Shown here: piece after piece, positions 26,391 through 37,330 of the stretch
Layout of the letters: each line of letters begins with the position of its first letter
How positions within the stretch are numbered: position 1 is the stretch's first letter
Source of the DNA: Xestospongia bergquistia
Lineage: Eukaryota; Porifera; Demospongiae; Haplosclerida; Petrosiidae
DNA length: 64,000 nt
NCBI GenBank assembly: GCA_963965975.1
Contig: OZ014412.1
Span: forward strand, 2,544,501-2,608,500
Direction: 5' to 3'
Translations under genes and position numbers: made by a program
Notes under the pieces: generated by a model
Told to the model about the DNA's origin: nothing
The model's database searches: none
Seen by the model: only the letters and a program-made list of their open reading frames with translations

Positions 26391-27269
26391 ATGGCAGTGG
26401 ATCCAGACAAATCCATATATGTCAGTAATCTTCCCGTGTATCCTTTAGCAGAACTAGAAGATCTACTCTATGAGTTATTTCTACAGGTACTCATAATACT
26501 CATCACAATGTATATGATCATAAATATTGTACCACAGGCAGGACCCCTGAACAAAGTTTATATACCTTATGATAAAACTAGTGGAGATCATAAAGGGTAT
26601 GCTTTCGTTGAGTTTAGAGACAGTGTGTCAGTGCCCTACACTTGTAAGTTAATGCACGGTATACAACTCCTTGGTTTCTACATTGCAGTCAAGCCTGCTA
26701 CTGTCCGTAATAATGAGATATCATCAGATGATAGACAAGGAGATGAGACTACAGAGACAATAAATGTTGGACATAATCAGGAGAACTCAACTGGTATTCC
26801 TCAAGTGATGGAAGAGTCTCCACCCACTGCACAGAGTACACCACAGCCACCTGTTCCACCCTCATATCTTCCTCCTCCTCCTCCCTTTTCCTTTGCTCTT
26901 CCACAGTCAGTGTCACCGTCAATGCCCCTTCCTCCTCCATTTCCTCCTCCTCTCCCTCTCCCTCCCTCTTTACATTCACCAATTCCACCATTTCCTCCAT
27001 TCTTTCCTCCTCCATTACCTACCACAACATCTCTTAGCAACCAGATTATGTCCCCACCTCCTTTTTGTCCAATACCTCCACCCACCACTAACTTTCAATT
27101 ATTTCAAACTCCAATCAATAAATTAACTCCATCTAGTTCATTTTTTGCTCACACTTCTCCAACAGCACAAGAGAATGCCCCTGCATCAATCGATTATAAT
27201 CATGGTCTTCCTAAAGAGTTGCCAAAATTCCCGCCTCTTCCACCATTGCCTCCTCTCAAAAAGAACTAA
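26391..27269 (+). CDS. RBM7: RRM protein of the RBM7/RBM11 type with proline-rich tail
   Basis: RBM7 is the RNA-binding subunit of the nuclear exosome targeting (NEXT) complex. Exons 26391-26486 and 26538-27269 give 275 residues. The single RRM is at about residues 7-85: RNP2 IYVSNL, then ELFLQAGPLNKVYIP, RNP1 KGYAFVEF, then DSVSVPYTCKLMHGIQLLG. ELF.QAGP..KV.IP and VSVPYA..L.NGI.L.G are the RBM7/RBM11 signature. The intron is 51 bp, phase 0 and free of stops, so unspliced RNA would add 17 hydrophobic residues inside the RRM. The remainder is acidic/Ser-rich and then very proline-rich, with PPPPPF-type runs, unlike the Ser-rich tail of vertebrate RBM7. The ATG at 26,391 was chosen over an upstream GTG. 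It converges on RABAC1 with a 114-bp gap. Confidence 0.78.
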   Translation: MAVDPDKSIYVSNLPVYPLAELEDLLYELFLQVLIILITMYMIINIVPQAGPLNKVYIPYDKTSGDHKGYAFVEFRDSVSVPYTCKLMHGIQLLGFYIAVKPATVRNNEISSDDRQGDETTETINVGHNQENSTGIPQVMEESPPTAQSTPQPPVPPSYLPPPPPFSFALPQSVSPSMPLPPPFPPPLPLPPSLHSPIPPFPPFFPPPLPTTTSLSNQIMSPPPFCPIPPPTTNFQLFQTPINKLTPSSSFFAHTSPTAQENAPASIDYNHGLPKELPKFPPLPPLPPLKKN

Positions 27270-27383
27270 CCAAAAATTAAAAATTATATAAAATTCAATA
27301 TAAATCATTTTATCTCTTTGCTACAATTAATAATGTGATCGAGTAACTGTTTTGTAGTTCAATTTTGTGGTTATAATATGATA

Positions 27384-28384
27384 TTATGAAATAGTTATAT
27401 CTTCCATTGTAATACCAAGTTCTTCATCCCCGGTTGTAACAGTACTGGGTGGAGCCATTGCAATAGCATGTGCAAGAATTATAACTACTGTGACTCCTGC
27501 AAGGAAATGGAATGTACCCCCGTTTAATAATCTAATGAACTAACCTATAATCCAAAAAATGGTTGAGCCTGCACCTGCTATATAAAATACTGGTATACCA
27601 ATAATACCTAATACTATATATAGCTCAACTGGACTGAACTCACGACCTAGTATGTCATGTGAACATCATGTGATATCACGTGTATGTCAGCTGACCTAAA
27701 AGAGTAACGTTTTCTCCTTTCTTCTTAATACTGATAAACCAGTAAGCCAAGCCACAAAATGCCATGGCTATTAATAGAATAGGATTTGTGATACTAACAA
27801 GAAATACAGTAGAGGGTTAAAAGTACACTGCATATAACTAATGATATAATTAATGAGTCACGTCATTATTATCACAGCTGACGTTATCCATCCATTTGTA
27901 ATATGAGCATCCATTCATTGAAGCACCTATATATATACCTATATGCACCATCCATCCATCCATTTGTCCACTAATCATATATCCATTCATCTGTTCATCC
28001 ATCCATCAATTCAACCAATATTATATATACATACACACAGTATACAGCTAGTCCCAGAAAGACAAACATATAATTGATATGATACAATCTCAAGTTAGTC
28101 ACTAAACGTCCGGTAGCATCCCCTATATTAACAGGACGACTTATACGCCGAAAATTAAAAAACTCTCCCCATGAACGAGACCCTACAAAACAATAAATGT
28201 GCATCATTTGTATCTCTTCATTACCAGCTTGTTTGCTTTGTAGCCATTCTTTGCCAGCTCTGAATTTATCAGTCAATCCATTATCACCTTCCGTAATAAC
28301 AGCTCCCATTGCTCCACCTACTGCATCTCCAGCTGTAGAAATTAAAGTGAATGTATTGAAATCTGACTCTTCTTCATCAGCCAT
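27384..28384 (-). CDS. RABAC1: Prenylated Rab acceptor 1 (PRA1 family)
   Basis: A membrane protein of the Golgi and endosomes that binds prenylated Rab GTPases and acts in their membrane delivery. Five exons, 28384-28225, 28182-28035, 27793-27696, 27646-27545 and 27496-27384, give 206 residues, near the human 185. The first intron is only 42 bp. Family signature: WGEFFNFRRISRPVNIGDAT then RLVTNLRLYHINYMFVFLGL. Two hydrophobic hairpins follow (YMFVFLGLAVYCVITNPILL with LIAMAFCGLAYWF, and LYIVLGIIGIPVFYIAGAGS with TIFWIIGVTVVIILAHA), giving the four membrane segments expected. The acidic N-terminus has an extra Gly/Ala-rich stretch. The exon 2 donor was set at GTATGT because it restores the frame. 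Transcribed divergently from PDE9A. Confidence 0.9.
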
Positions 28385-28596
28385 GATGATCTGTGAGTTA
28401 AATTATAAGGAGATGAGGGTAATCATAAAGTGCTTTGTATGCTGACCAAGATGGGCGTGCCTACCGGTTAGCGATGACGTCATAATTGGAGGCGGAGCTG
28501 ATTCAGCTGAATGAGATTTATTGCAGGATCAGTTGCAGTTTTGACCACAGAGTTGTGTATTTTATTACAATATTATATCAAGTGCAGGTGTTCAAG
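28385..28596. promoter_or_regulatory. Divergent promoter region, RABAC1 / PDE9A
   Basis: Only 212 bp separate the two start codons. It contains TGACGTCA, a perfect CRE palindrome, near 28,475-28,482, and a GGCGTGCC/GGCGGAGC GC-rich patch. This may be notable next to a cyclic-nucleotide phosphodiesterase, but function is inferred. Confidence 0.55.
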
Positions 28597-29001
28597 ATGG
28601 GAACAGGCTCTTCTTCTCGTCGCAGCAAAAGAATTTACCTGGAGATCGCAGGAAGACATGCTTCAGTAAACCACAACAATATAAATGTATATAAACAATA
28701 CATTATATTTGTAGATTGTATTCTCTCCACATTGTACCACACAAGAGCTACGCGATCTTTTAACGTCTGCTGCAGGCTTCAACAGGTATAGTACTAAATA
28801 GTACTATTACTATAATGAACCATCTTTAGCATATCTTGCTTGAATTAATTTACAAAACATAATATAATTATTGACATATCCATGTTTACGTGGAGTGCTG
28901 TCTCTCTCAATAGTATTCATGTCTCTTGTATTTGCCACAAGGGAGCTGTGCTATATTGCCTGTAATTCCCCAATCTCCAGCTCAGAGGTTACACTTACAA
29001 A

Positions 29002-29099
<98 letters not shown>

Positions 29100-30760
29100 T
29101 AGATGGACAGCATTCACAATCACTGATCAACATGGATCTCTCATTTCTATTTCTCCATCAATGCCAGATAATACACCCAGGTAAATTAACTGTTAGTCTT
29201 TATTGTTATAATAAATAGTGAACTGTATACATAACAACTTCAAGATAATCCAAAAGCTGATTTTATACCTAATATGACTAATGATAGAATTCATTATTAA
29301 GAATTAGTTTATTCATAAACAAATACACAATACAATTTTATTTGTTTCATCCAAATTAATTTAAAAAATAACACACATGAATAAATTAAGAGACAATGAC
29401 ACCCAGTGACAATTCCCAATAAACTTGACAATTCCCAATAAACTTGACAATGACATGATTCACACCCAGTGACAATTCCCGCCTTAATGTACCATAATAT
29501 AGTTTACAAGCAGATATATTGCCAGCATTAATTGGTTGCTGTGATATGTCATGAAATATCTTTTCTACCTCTTATTTCCTTTTAGCACTCCTTATATGTT
29601 ACAATGCACCCAAGAAAGTCAAGGTGAGCAAATAACTTTGTCAATTAATGAGTCATACCTTAATCATGAAAATGATATCAGCAATAAACATATTATTATT
29701 ATTATATTGTGCTATAATGTTTTTTGTTAACAGATGAAACTCCCCTCTTCAATGATGTGCTGACAAAAGTCAGCGAAGAATTTTCTAAGTAAGGATTTAG
29801 GAAGACCTGGTTAAAAATGTGAAATCCACCAATACATCAATATGATAACAATGATTACTATGAAATACTATCTTAACTGGAACTTCTAGCAGTTTTAGTT
29901 AACAATATTTTAGTTGCCCTTCCTTTCTCATATATGAAAATAAATGTTGTTAACATCCTTAAAAACATGCTAGTATTGTTAATGAATGTTAGTATTGTTT
30001 TACTGGAACCCCTATTGGGAGAATTTCAACTATATCATCTACATTAAATAGGTTTTTGGAAAAGAGTGTCTTGGAACTTGTGAGCTTTCAATTAGAAATT
30101 GAATTCCTTTTAATAATAAGATAATATATTTTATTATCCTAGGGAGTGATCTAACATACTGCAGGAGGATCAATGATATAATTTATCTTCTTTGTGATTA
30201 GTGATATATATATGTTATGTCTATTTTAAAATGACAGATATAGACTTCTCATAATAATTCTTAGTGTCTTGTATAGAGATCAACACTCAGTAATGATATG
30301 TTATTATAACACTTTGTATTTGATCCCAAAACATAGCATTTTTTATAAATATGTTCTGTATAATTGTGTACTGTGATGAGTGGAAGGAGGGAATAATTAC
30401 AGCTGTTATTATGTTTAGAGCTTTCAAAATACAAGAGTTTACAAATGAATTCAATACACGTTTGACAGCATTAGAAAGAAGATTAGAAGGTAAAGATAAT
30501 AGCATCAGATTGTCTATATTTCTCTCTCTCTCTCTCTCTCTCTCAGTTGAAACCTTAAAAGCGGTTGAAATTGAGAGTTGCAAAAAGGATGTTGCTAAAT
30601 TAAAAGAGCAGCTGTAAGATATTAATATTATTATGATATCTCAAGGTCTATTAACATGACAGGTCATCATCTATTGTAGATGAGAGAGCAGATAGTCAAA
30701 CGTATTTAACAAAACTTAATGTTCCTCACTATCCTAAGGTATGCAAAATTACACCATTGT

Positions 30761-30798
<38 letters not shown>

Positions 30799-32460
30799 CA
30801 GTATGTACTCTCTGAGGAGACAATAGAGTATTTAAAAAAACCAACATTTGATATATGGCATTGGGAACCAAATGAGATGTTGTGTTTAATTGAGCACATG
30901 TTCAATGAATTGGATTTGATCAATTCTTTACATATCAATCCTATAACTCTCCGAAGATGGCTGGTAGGTGTGGCTATCTCTTATTATTGTTAAATTTATT
31001 TGATGTAATTATAGTTAGCAGTACAAGAGAGTTATAGAAACAATCCATTTCATAACTTCAGACATTGTTTCTGTGTTACTCAAATGGTATGTCTGGCGCT
31101 GTATACCGGTATCCATTAATGTATTTATCCATCCATTGATCTATCTATCTATCCATTTATCTTTCAGATGTATGGAATGATTCATTTGCTACATTTGGAT
31201 GATGTATTCACTAAACTGGAGTTAGCTACCCTCATGACAGCTTGTGTATGTCACGATATAGATCATCCTGGATTTAATAACAAGTAAAGTCACATGACTA
31301 ACATGTCATATCATTTGATGAATCATATGACATTTACAGCTATCAGATCAATGCTCGTACTGAGCTGGCAATCAGATATAATGACATATCTCCTTTGGAA
31401 AATCATCATTGTGCTGTAACATTCCAGGTGCTAGAGAAGGTACATGTGTATACATGTAGTTTAATGGCATATTTTAATGTTTTCATAGCCGGAATATAAC
31501 ATTTTTTCATATTTGGGAAAAGAAGACTTCAGGAAGTTGAGATCTGTAAGTATAAAATTAATACATACAACAACAATGTCCCTCTCCCTCCCCCTCTCTC
31601 TCTCCCCCCCTTCCCCCTCTCTCTCTCTTTCCCCCTACTTCCCTCCCCCCCTCTCTCTTCCTTTCATTAGGGTATCATTGATTTAATATTAGCTACAGAT
31701 ATGGCTCGTCATTCTGAAATTATGGAAACATTCAAGAAGTTACAAACAAGTATTGACTACAACAATGAAGAACACAGAAAAATTGTATGGATAACACAAT
31801 AACATGATTACAATTTATTAAACATGTCTTCTCTCTATCAGGTGAAACTAATGCTTATCAAATCATGCGACATTTCCAACGAAGTACGGCCTACAGAAAT
31901 TGCTGAACCCTGGGTAGACTGCCTCCTAGAAGAGTACTTCAGACAAAGTGACAGGGAGAAGTCAGAGGGACTTCCTGTCGCTCCCTTTATGGATAGGGAC
32001 AAAGTGACAAAACCCACTGCACAAATTGGATTCATTAAATTTGTTTTAATCCCAATGTTTGAAGCAATGACCAAAGTAACTAGTCTACATAATGTACATC
32101 TTTTTGTCCATTCATGCAAACCATTTAGTATATGTATATTGTAGTTCATCATATGTTTGACAGCTGCACTATTTGTCATTTACAAACATGCTTTTATGTA
32201 TTCCTTTTGACCATCTCAAATGATGCAATCATTTCACATGTATATGTACATGTTCATACATTATATTTTACTATACAGCTGTTCCCACAATTGGAGGAGC
32301 CAATGTTGTTACCATTAAAGTCCTCATTGGAACATTATGAACGTATGAAACTAGTAGAAGAAATGAAGGTAAAAGAAATAGTAAACCAACATTCCTTTTA
32401 CATGACCACCATTTTTAATTTCTATTGCAGGACAATGAACGTCATAAGCACGAGTTTTAA
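28597..32460 (+). CDS. PDE9A: High-affinity cGMP phosphodiesterase 9A
   Basis: Hydrolyses cGMP to 5'-GMP. Seventeen phase-consistent exons (28597-28665, 28715-28785, 29103-29180, 29586-29623, 29734-29788, 30419-30489, 30547-30613, 30663-30738, 30802-30963, 31015-31086, 31168-31283, 31340-31439, 31489-31545, 31671-31784, 31842-32075, 32279-32368, 32431-32460) give 499 residues. The N-terminus [17 protein letters not shown] matches PDE9A's MGSGSSSYRPKAIYLDI, with Gly2 suited to myristoylation. Metal-binding residues are present: [23 protein letters not shown]. The cGMP-pocket region includes [22 protein letters not shown] sequence ([20 protein letters not shown]) and [16 protein letters not shown]. 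Several introns are dominated by CT microsatellites abutting the acceptor. The last exon has only nine codons. Confidence 0.97.
29004..29097. repeat. (TC)n microsatellite forming an intron acceptor tract
   Basis: About 94 bp of uninterrupted TC directly precedes the GCTAG acceptor of PDE9A exon 3. Plus-strand Ser-Leu and minus-strand Arg-Glu frames across it are artefacts. Confidence 0.97.
30520..30544. repeat. (CT)n tract at PDE9A exon 7 acceptor
   Basis: A 25-bp pure CT run immediately before the CAG acceptor at 30,544-30,546 of a 57-bp intron, occupying nearly half of it. Confidence 0.9.
30762..30794. repeat. (CT)n tract at PDE9A exon 9 acceptor
   Basis: A CT run about 33 bp long lies just before ATCACAG in a 63-bp intron. 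It supplies the polypyrimidine tract. Confidence 0.9.
31566..31660. repeat. Polypyrimidine tract before PDE9A exon 14
   Basis: Almost 95 bp of C/T-only sequence mixing CCCC and CTCT runs fills most of a 125-bp intron, ending at TTCATTAG. Confidence 0.9.
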
Positions 32461-32913
32461 CATAAATTATTGAAACTATTATAAAACTGTTATTTTTATA
32501 TTGTATTTCTTTGTTTAATGTCCTTATTTGGAAAGAGATATTTGTACCATAAAGGTGGAGACATTGTAATTATACGATCTATTACTCAAAGTAATTTTGA
32601 AACCCATTCTCCGTATATTCCCCGTATATTAATCAGTTGGAGGTGCTAGAGAAGCGAGTGGGAGAAGTAAAAGAGGATTTTTGGGTAAGAATCAGTACGT
32701 GTGAAACTTTCGAACGAGGAAAGAGGACGCCTAGAGATCTAGTCGTCTTTCGGTTGTGTTTTTGTCAATGTCAAAAGTGAGTAGAGTCGAGAATGACAAA
32801 ATTGTGAATTAGAGAATATTAGATGTCTAATTTAAAAATAAATATAGACAAGATATAGACTGTGTACTGTTACTAGACTCTCTTTCTCTTTAAGATCTTG
32901 GAATGAACCAGGT
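32461..32913. promoter_or_regulatory. PDE9A 3' flank and GSK3 leader region
   Basis: The GSK3 ATG lies 453 bp after the PDE9A stop. A GTAAG donor at 32,685 and a pyrimidine-rich TTTAAG acceptor at 32,894 suggest a 5' UTR intron. A short upstream ATG at 32,903 is followed by a stop after three codons and may be a minimal upstream reading frame. All of this is inference from sequence signals. Confidence 0.45.
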
Positions 32914-35267
32914 ATGAGTTTTAAGAAAACTGAACCTCCAAGAATTCGGGCAACCTCTTTTGCTGATCCTGCCGGTCGAGATGTCCGCCCTCCTCAAGTA
33001 GGAGGAGTTAGAACAACCCGTAAGTGTCTTAAAATTCTGGTGTCATGATGACATCATAATAACATCATATAGAAAGTATTTAATGTACGTTTCTATGCTA
33101 CATCACTAAGTGTGTTTGAGTATGAGTCTATAGGTATGGGTCTCTGACTTCTCTTTCCATATTTGCTATTATAAGTATTGTTTATAACAGGCTCATACCT
33201 AAACTCTCAAACTCGTACATAAGTACAGAATTTAAACTCTATTTCGAGGATTTTTAGGTTCATATACCTTATGACCACACCCACTTGTTCATTATTTAAT
33301 CATTCCATTTGATAATGAAATAAATATGATCTCTCAGAACATGTCATTTAATATCTCAACAGCTGATACCTCCTTCCAAATTCCTTAAGCGTGTTAGCTT
33401 ATGTCAATTATTACTTAATATAAATATTAACTCTACTGACCTTAGTATAGTCACAGATCATTAAGCCCAATATCAGTTCCAATTAATGCCTATCACTTGG
33501 CTTGTACTTTGTTACTGCAACCTTATGACGTATATCCTGTGATAAATAAGATTAGAGTATACTGAGGTTTACTGGAGTGTCCTGAAGTATCCAAAGATAT
33601 ACTGAGTATTAATGAGAGTAACATTGAAAAACTATTTCACTTCCCTTTTCATTTATTTGAAGACATCTTGTCACTCTCTCTTTGAAGTGGGAAGCTATAG
33701 TTGAACAACTATCAGTGATATATGTTCCTCTTCTGTTTGTACACACACTTGGCTGTGTAGTACAACAGTACATATCTAGAGGGAGAGAAGTGGACATACC
33801 TTAACCTTATAAAAGAAACTCTATACTCTTTGCTTTGTATCTTACTCTCTGTATATATAGTGTACATTAATGTATCAGCTGATGTGTGTAGAGGTGGTTT
33901 TTTTATATTAATGAAGTTTTGGTAGCTGCTTTCTATTGTTGATTTTTCATTTAACTTTCACAATTTGTTGACAAACAAGACCTCTCCCAAATAACTTGAC
34001 TAACATGTGATGTCACATTAACTAACAATAGCTTATCGTCAATATATGTATTGTCAAGAAGTTCAGTGGTAACTAATGATAGCTATCTGTGGTATGTAGC
34101 CTAGAACTAACTAATGGTAGCTATCCTAAGTCACCGTGATAAGTGCTGACGTTTACTAGTCTATAGCTTACTAATGGTACCTATCATAGGTCACTGTGAT
34201 AAGTACTGATGTTCACTAGTCTATAGCTTACTAATGGTATCTATCCTAAGTCACTGTGATAAATAGTGATATTCACTAGCTTAGACCTTCCTAATAGCAG
34301 CTATACTAAGTCACTGTGATAAGTACTGATGTTTACTTGTCTATAGCTTACTAATAGTTGCTATCCTAGGTCACTGTGGTAGTTTACTAATGGTAAGTAC
34401 ATGTAGTGATATTCACAATACAAACGGTAGCTTTCCCAATGGTATTGTCTAATTTGTATAATTGTAGCTCTTAAAACAAATGAAGTAATGATTTTAGAAT
34501 TGTTCCATTATATTAAGTATTGTCATCTACTGTAGGAGACAAAGATGGACAAAGAGTTATGACAGTAATAGCAACAGTAGGACCACTACCTGAGAGACAA
34601 CAAGAGATTAGTTATACTAACCTCAAAGTAATAGGTAGTGGGTCTTTTGGTGTTGTATATCAGGCAAAGCTGGTAGAAACAAATGAACCTGTAGCTATAA
34701 AGAAAGTCTTACAGGATAAAAGATTTAAGGTGAGTGGTTCTATATTGACATTATGCTTTTCATCTCTCTCCTTTCCCTGCAGAATCGAGAACTTCAGATA
34801 ATGCGAAGGCTAGATCATTGTAATATACTTAGACTTCAATATTTTTTCTACTCAGCAGGAGACAAGGTAAGTCACATGACACTCACATGACTGTCATCTC
34901 ATGGTGACATACTGTTGTTATTGTATTGTCAATAACAGAAAGATGAAGTCTATCTTAATCTGGTACTTGACTATATTCCTGATACTGTGTATCGAGTAAT
35001 TCGTCATCATTATAAAGCTAAACAGACTATGCCTATGTTGTTTATAAAGGTAATCAAATAATGTTGTCCTTTACTGTGGTATACTTTCTCTCTCACACAC
35101 ACACAGCTTTATATGTATCAATTATTCCGAGCATTAGGTTATATTCATGCTAATGGTGTGTGCCACAGAGATATCAAGCCACAAAATTTACTGCTAAATC
35201 CTGAGACAGGTGTTTTAAAACTTTGTGACTTTGGCAGGTAAGTGACAAAGAATATTTTATATATTAG

Positions 35268-35317
<50 letters not shown>

Positions 35318-35359
35318 CCTCCCCCTTTCTCTCTCTCCCTCCCCCTTTCTCTCTCTCCC

Positions 35360-35425
<66 letters not shown>

Positions 35426-36633
35426 CCTCTCTCCCTCCTCCCCCCCTCTCTCTCTTTCTTTCAGTGCTAAAGTATTAGTAAAAGGAGAGCCTAATGTTTC
35501 CTATATTTGCTCACGGTATTATAGAGCACCTGAGCTAATATTTGGTGCTACTGATTATACAGTCAATATAGGTGAGTGGAGTTGTCACACCCTTTCATTA
35601 AGCAAATGTATTTTAATAGATATATGGAGTGCTGGATGTGTATTTGCTGAGCTGTTACTAGGGCAACCCATTTTCCCAGGAGACAGTGGAGTAGACCAAC
35701 TGGTAGAAATTATTAAAGTTTTAGGCACACCCACTAAAGAACAAATACGGCAAATGAACCCTAATTATACAGAATTCAAATTTCCACAGATTAAGGCACA
35801 CCCATGGAACAAGGTAGGTGTGGTCTTAATGCTAATATTTAAAATAATGGGCGTGGTTTGTATTTCCTAAGGTATTTCGTCCTCGCACTCCACCAGAAGC
35901 TATTGACTTAGTTGCAAGATTGTTAGAATACACACCAGTAATGAGAATAAATACAATGGAGTCATGTGCTCACCCTTTCTTTGATGAACTACGTCAACCT
36001 GGGGCTAGATTACCTAATAACAGAGACTATCCTCCTCTTTTCAACTTCACACCACAAGGTAGTCCCTGGTTGATAATATCGTATTTCACTTATATAGATA
36101 TTAGCTTAAGATTGTATTTCATATATTAACATAGTAACACATTAGTTGTGGTTTATAAATTCCTCATTGATTTTAATGTACTATAAATGCTGAGTAATTG
36201 CCTTGAAGCAACCACACAAGAGGAGGGTTATTACACACCTTGTAAGGTCAACAGACTCATTAGTTTAATTCCCTTACTATTCTTCTAACATAACAAGTAA
36301 AATATTCAATGAATGGTGTGGTCTTTGCCTGTATTTATAGTTTCAGTTCTCATAATAAAATATATCTCTGTATGTTATTGCTAATCAAATTAACCACACC
36401 CCTCAAATATAATACATCTTTGTACATTATTGCTAATCAAATTAACCACACCCCTCTCATTTCCTATAGAACTTTCCATACGTCCTTCTTTGACTCCTAT
36501 CTTAATACCACCACACTGTCAACATGGTATACAGGGGGCTTCCCCTCAAGACCACACCCCTAACGATGTAAATAGCACTTCATCTGAACCGATGTCCGTA
36601 AATAGCGAGCACTCTGATACAACAGGACAGTGA
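32914..36633 (+). CDS. GSK3: Glycogen synthase kinase 3
   Basis: A constitutive Ser/Thr kinase of Wnt, insulin and many other pathways. Nine exons, 32914-33019, 34536-34729, 34783-34866, 34939-35049, 35107-35237, 35465-35571, 35620-35813, 35872-36058 and 36470-36633, give 425 residues (human beta form 420). Catalytic features: glycine loop [25 protein letters not shown] with the catalytic Lys, [27 protein letters not shown], and the activation-loop Tyr in [14 protein letters not shown]. The N-terminal inhibitory site is kept as [10 protein letters not shown], equivalent to RPRTTSFAE around Ser9, so Akt-type control is plausible. The C-terminal tail is Ser/Thr-rich and diverged. Intron 1 (1.5 kb) holds a 60-bp tandem repeat and intron 5 a CT microsatellite. 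Confidence 0.97.
34062..34400. repeat. 60-bp tandem repeat in GSK3 intron 1
   Basis: About five to six copies of AGTCTATAGCTTACTAATGG, TA.CTATCCTAGGTCACTG and TGATAAGTACTGATGTTCACT. Reverse-complemented, it is the same family as the repeat at 16,640-17,235. Confidence 0.88.
35269..35463. repeat. CT-rich microsatellite filling GSK3 intron 5
   Basis: About 195 bp of CT with CCCC interruptions runs right up to the TTTCAG acceptor of the exon at 35,465. It takes up most of the 227-bp intron and supplies the polypyrimidine tract. The long Ser-Leu frame across it is an artefact. Confidence 0.95.
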
Positions 36634-36746
36634 CCATGTGGTTACTGTGTTCATTTGTTTGTATTAGATATTAGATTGGGAGTTATAAGCAGAGACATAA
36701 CAAAAAACATCAACTTTAGAGAGAGAGCTGGGTTGTCAGATGTAGA

Positions 36747-36778
<32 letters not shown>

Positions 36779-37330
36779 GTATCTTGTTCATTAGCTTTGG
36801 AATTTATTGCAACTCATAGAAAACCGTTTGTCACTCTCTACACCTATATTGCTGGTCTCTCTTACTCTCTCTCTCTTTTTCTCCCTTCCTTCTATTTTAG
36901 TCCTTTTGTTTGTCTTTAATCTTTTCATTCTATAACACTTTTCTCTCTTTTGTCTTTTTGTAACTCGTGCATATGTCTGTGTGTGTGTGTAATGTTGTGT
37001 AGTGTTGTTCACACTTATTACCATAGCAACACCCAGTGGATTATAACATGTTGTACATTGGTGGTTTAAATAGTTTTTTTTGTTACTATGTATCTTTACT
37101 AATTATTATTATTATATTATATTATTGTTATTATTATCATTGTTGTTATTATTTCGATACTAGCTTGCTCTATGAATAAGTTTACAAGCCTCAAGTTCGA
37201 CAAAATAGCTACTTCATCTAATGAATATTATTATCTATTGAAGCAATATTATCTTAATACAAGAATAATAGTGACTATTAATATTGTCTGTATAGCATTA
37301 ACAAAAGTCCATCCAAAGTATAATATTATC
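36634..37330. other. GSK3 3' flank, start of TRIM array
   Basis: Holds (ATT)n at 36,750-36,777, a pyrimidine-rich patch at 36,855-36,960 and a second ATT-rich patch near 37,100-37,150. No coding exon seen. GSK3 and the first TRIM gene converge here. Confidence 0.6.

Noticed and set aside
26749..27088. Minus-strand Glu/Gly-rich frames of 88-95 codons
   Set aside because: Antisense shadow of the proline-rich tail of the RBM7-like gene.
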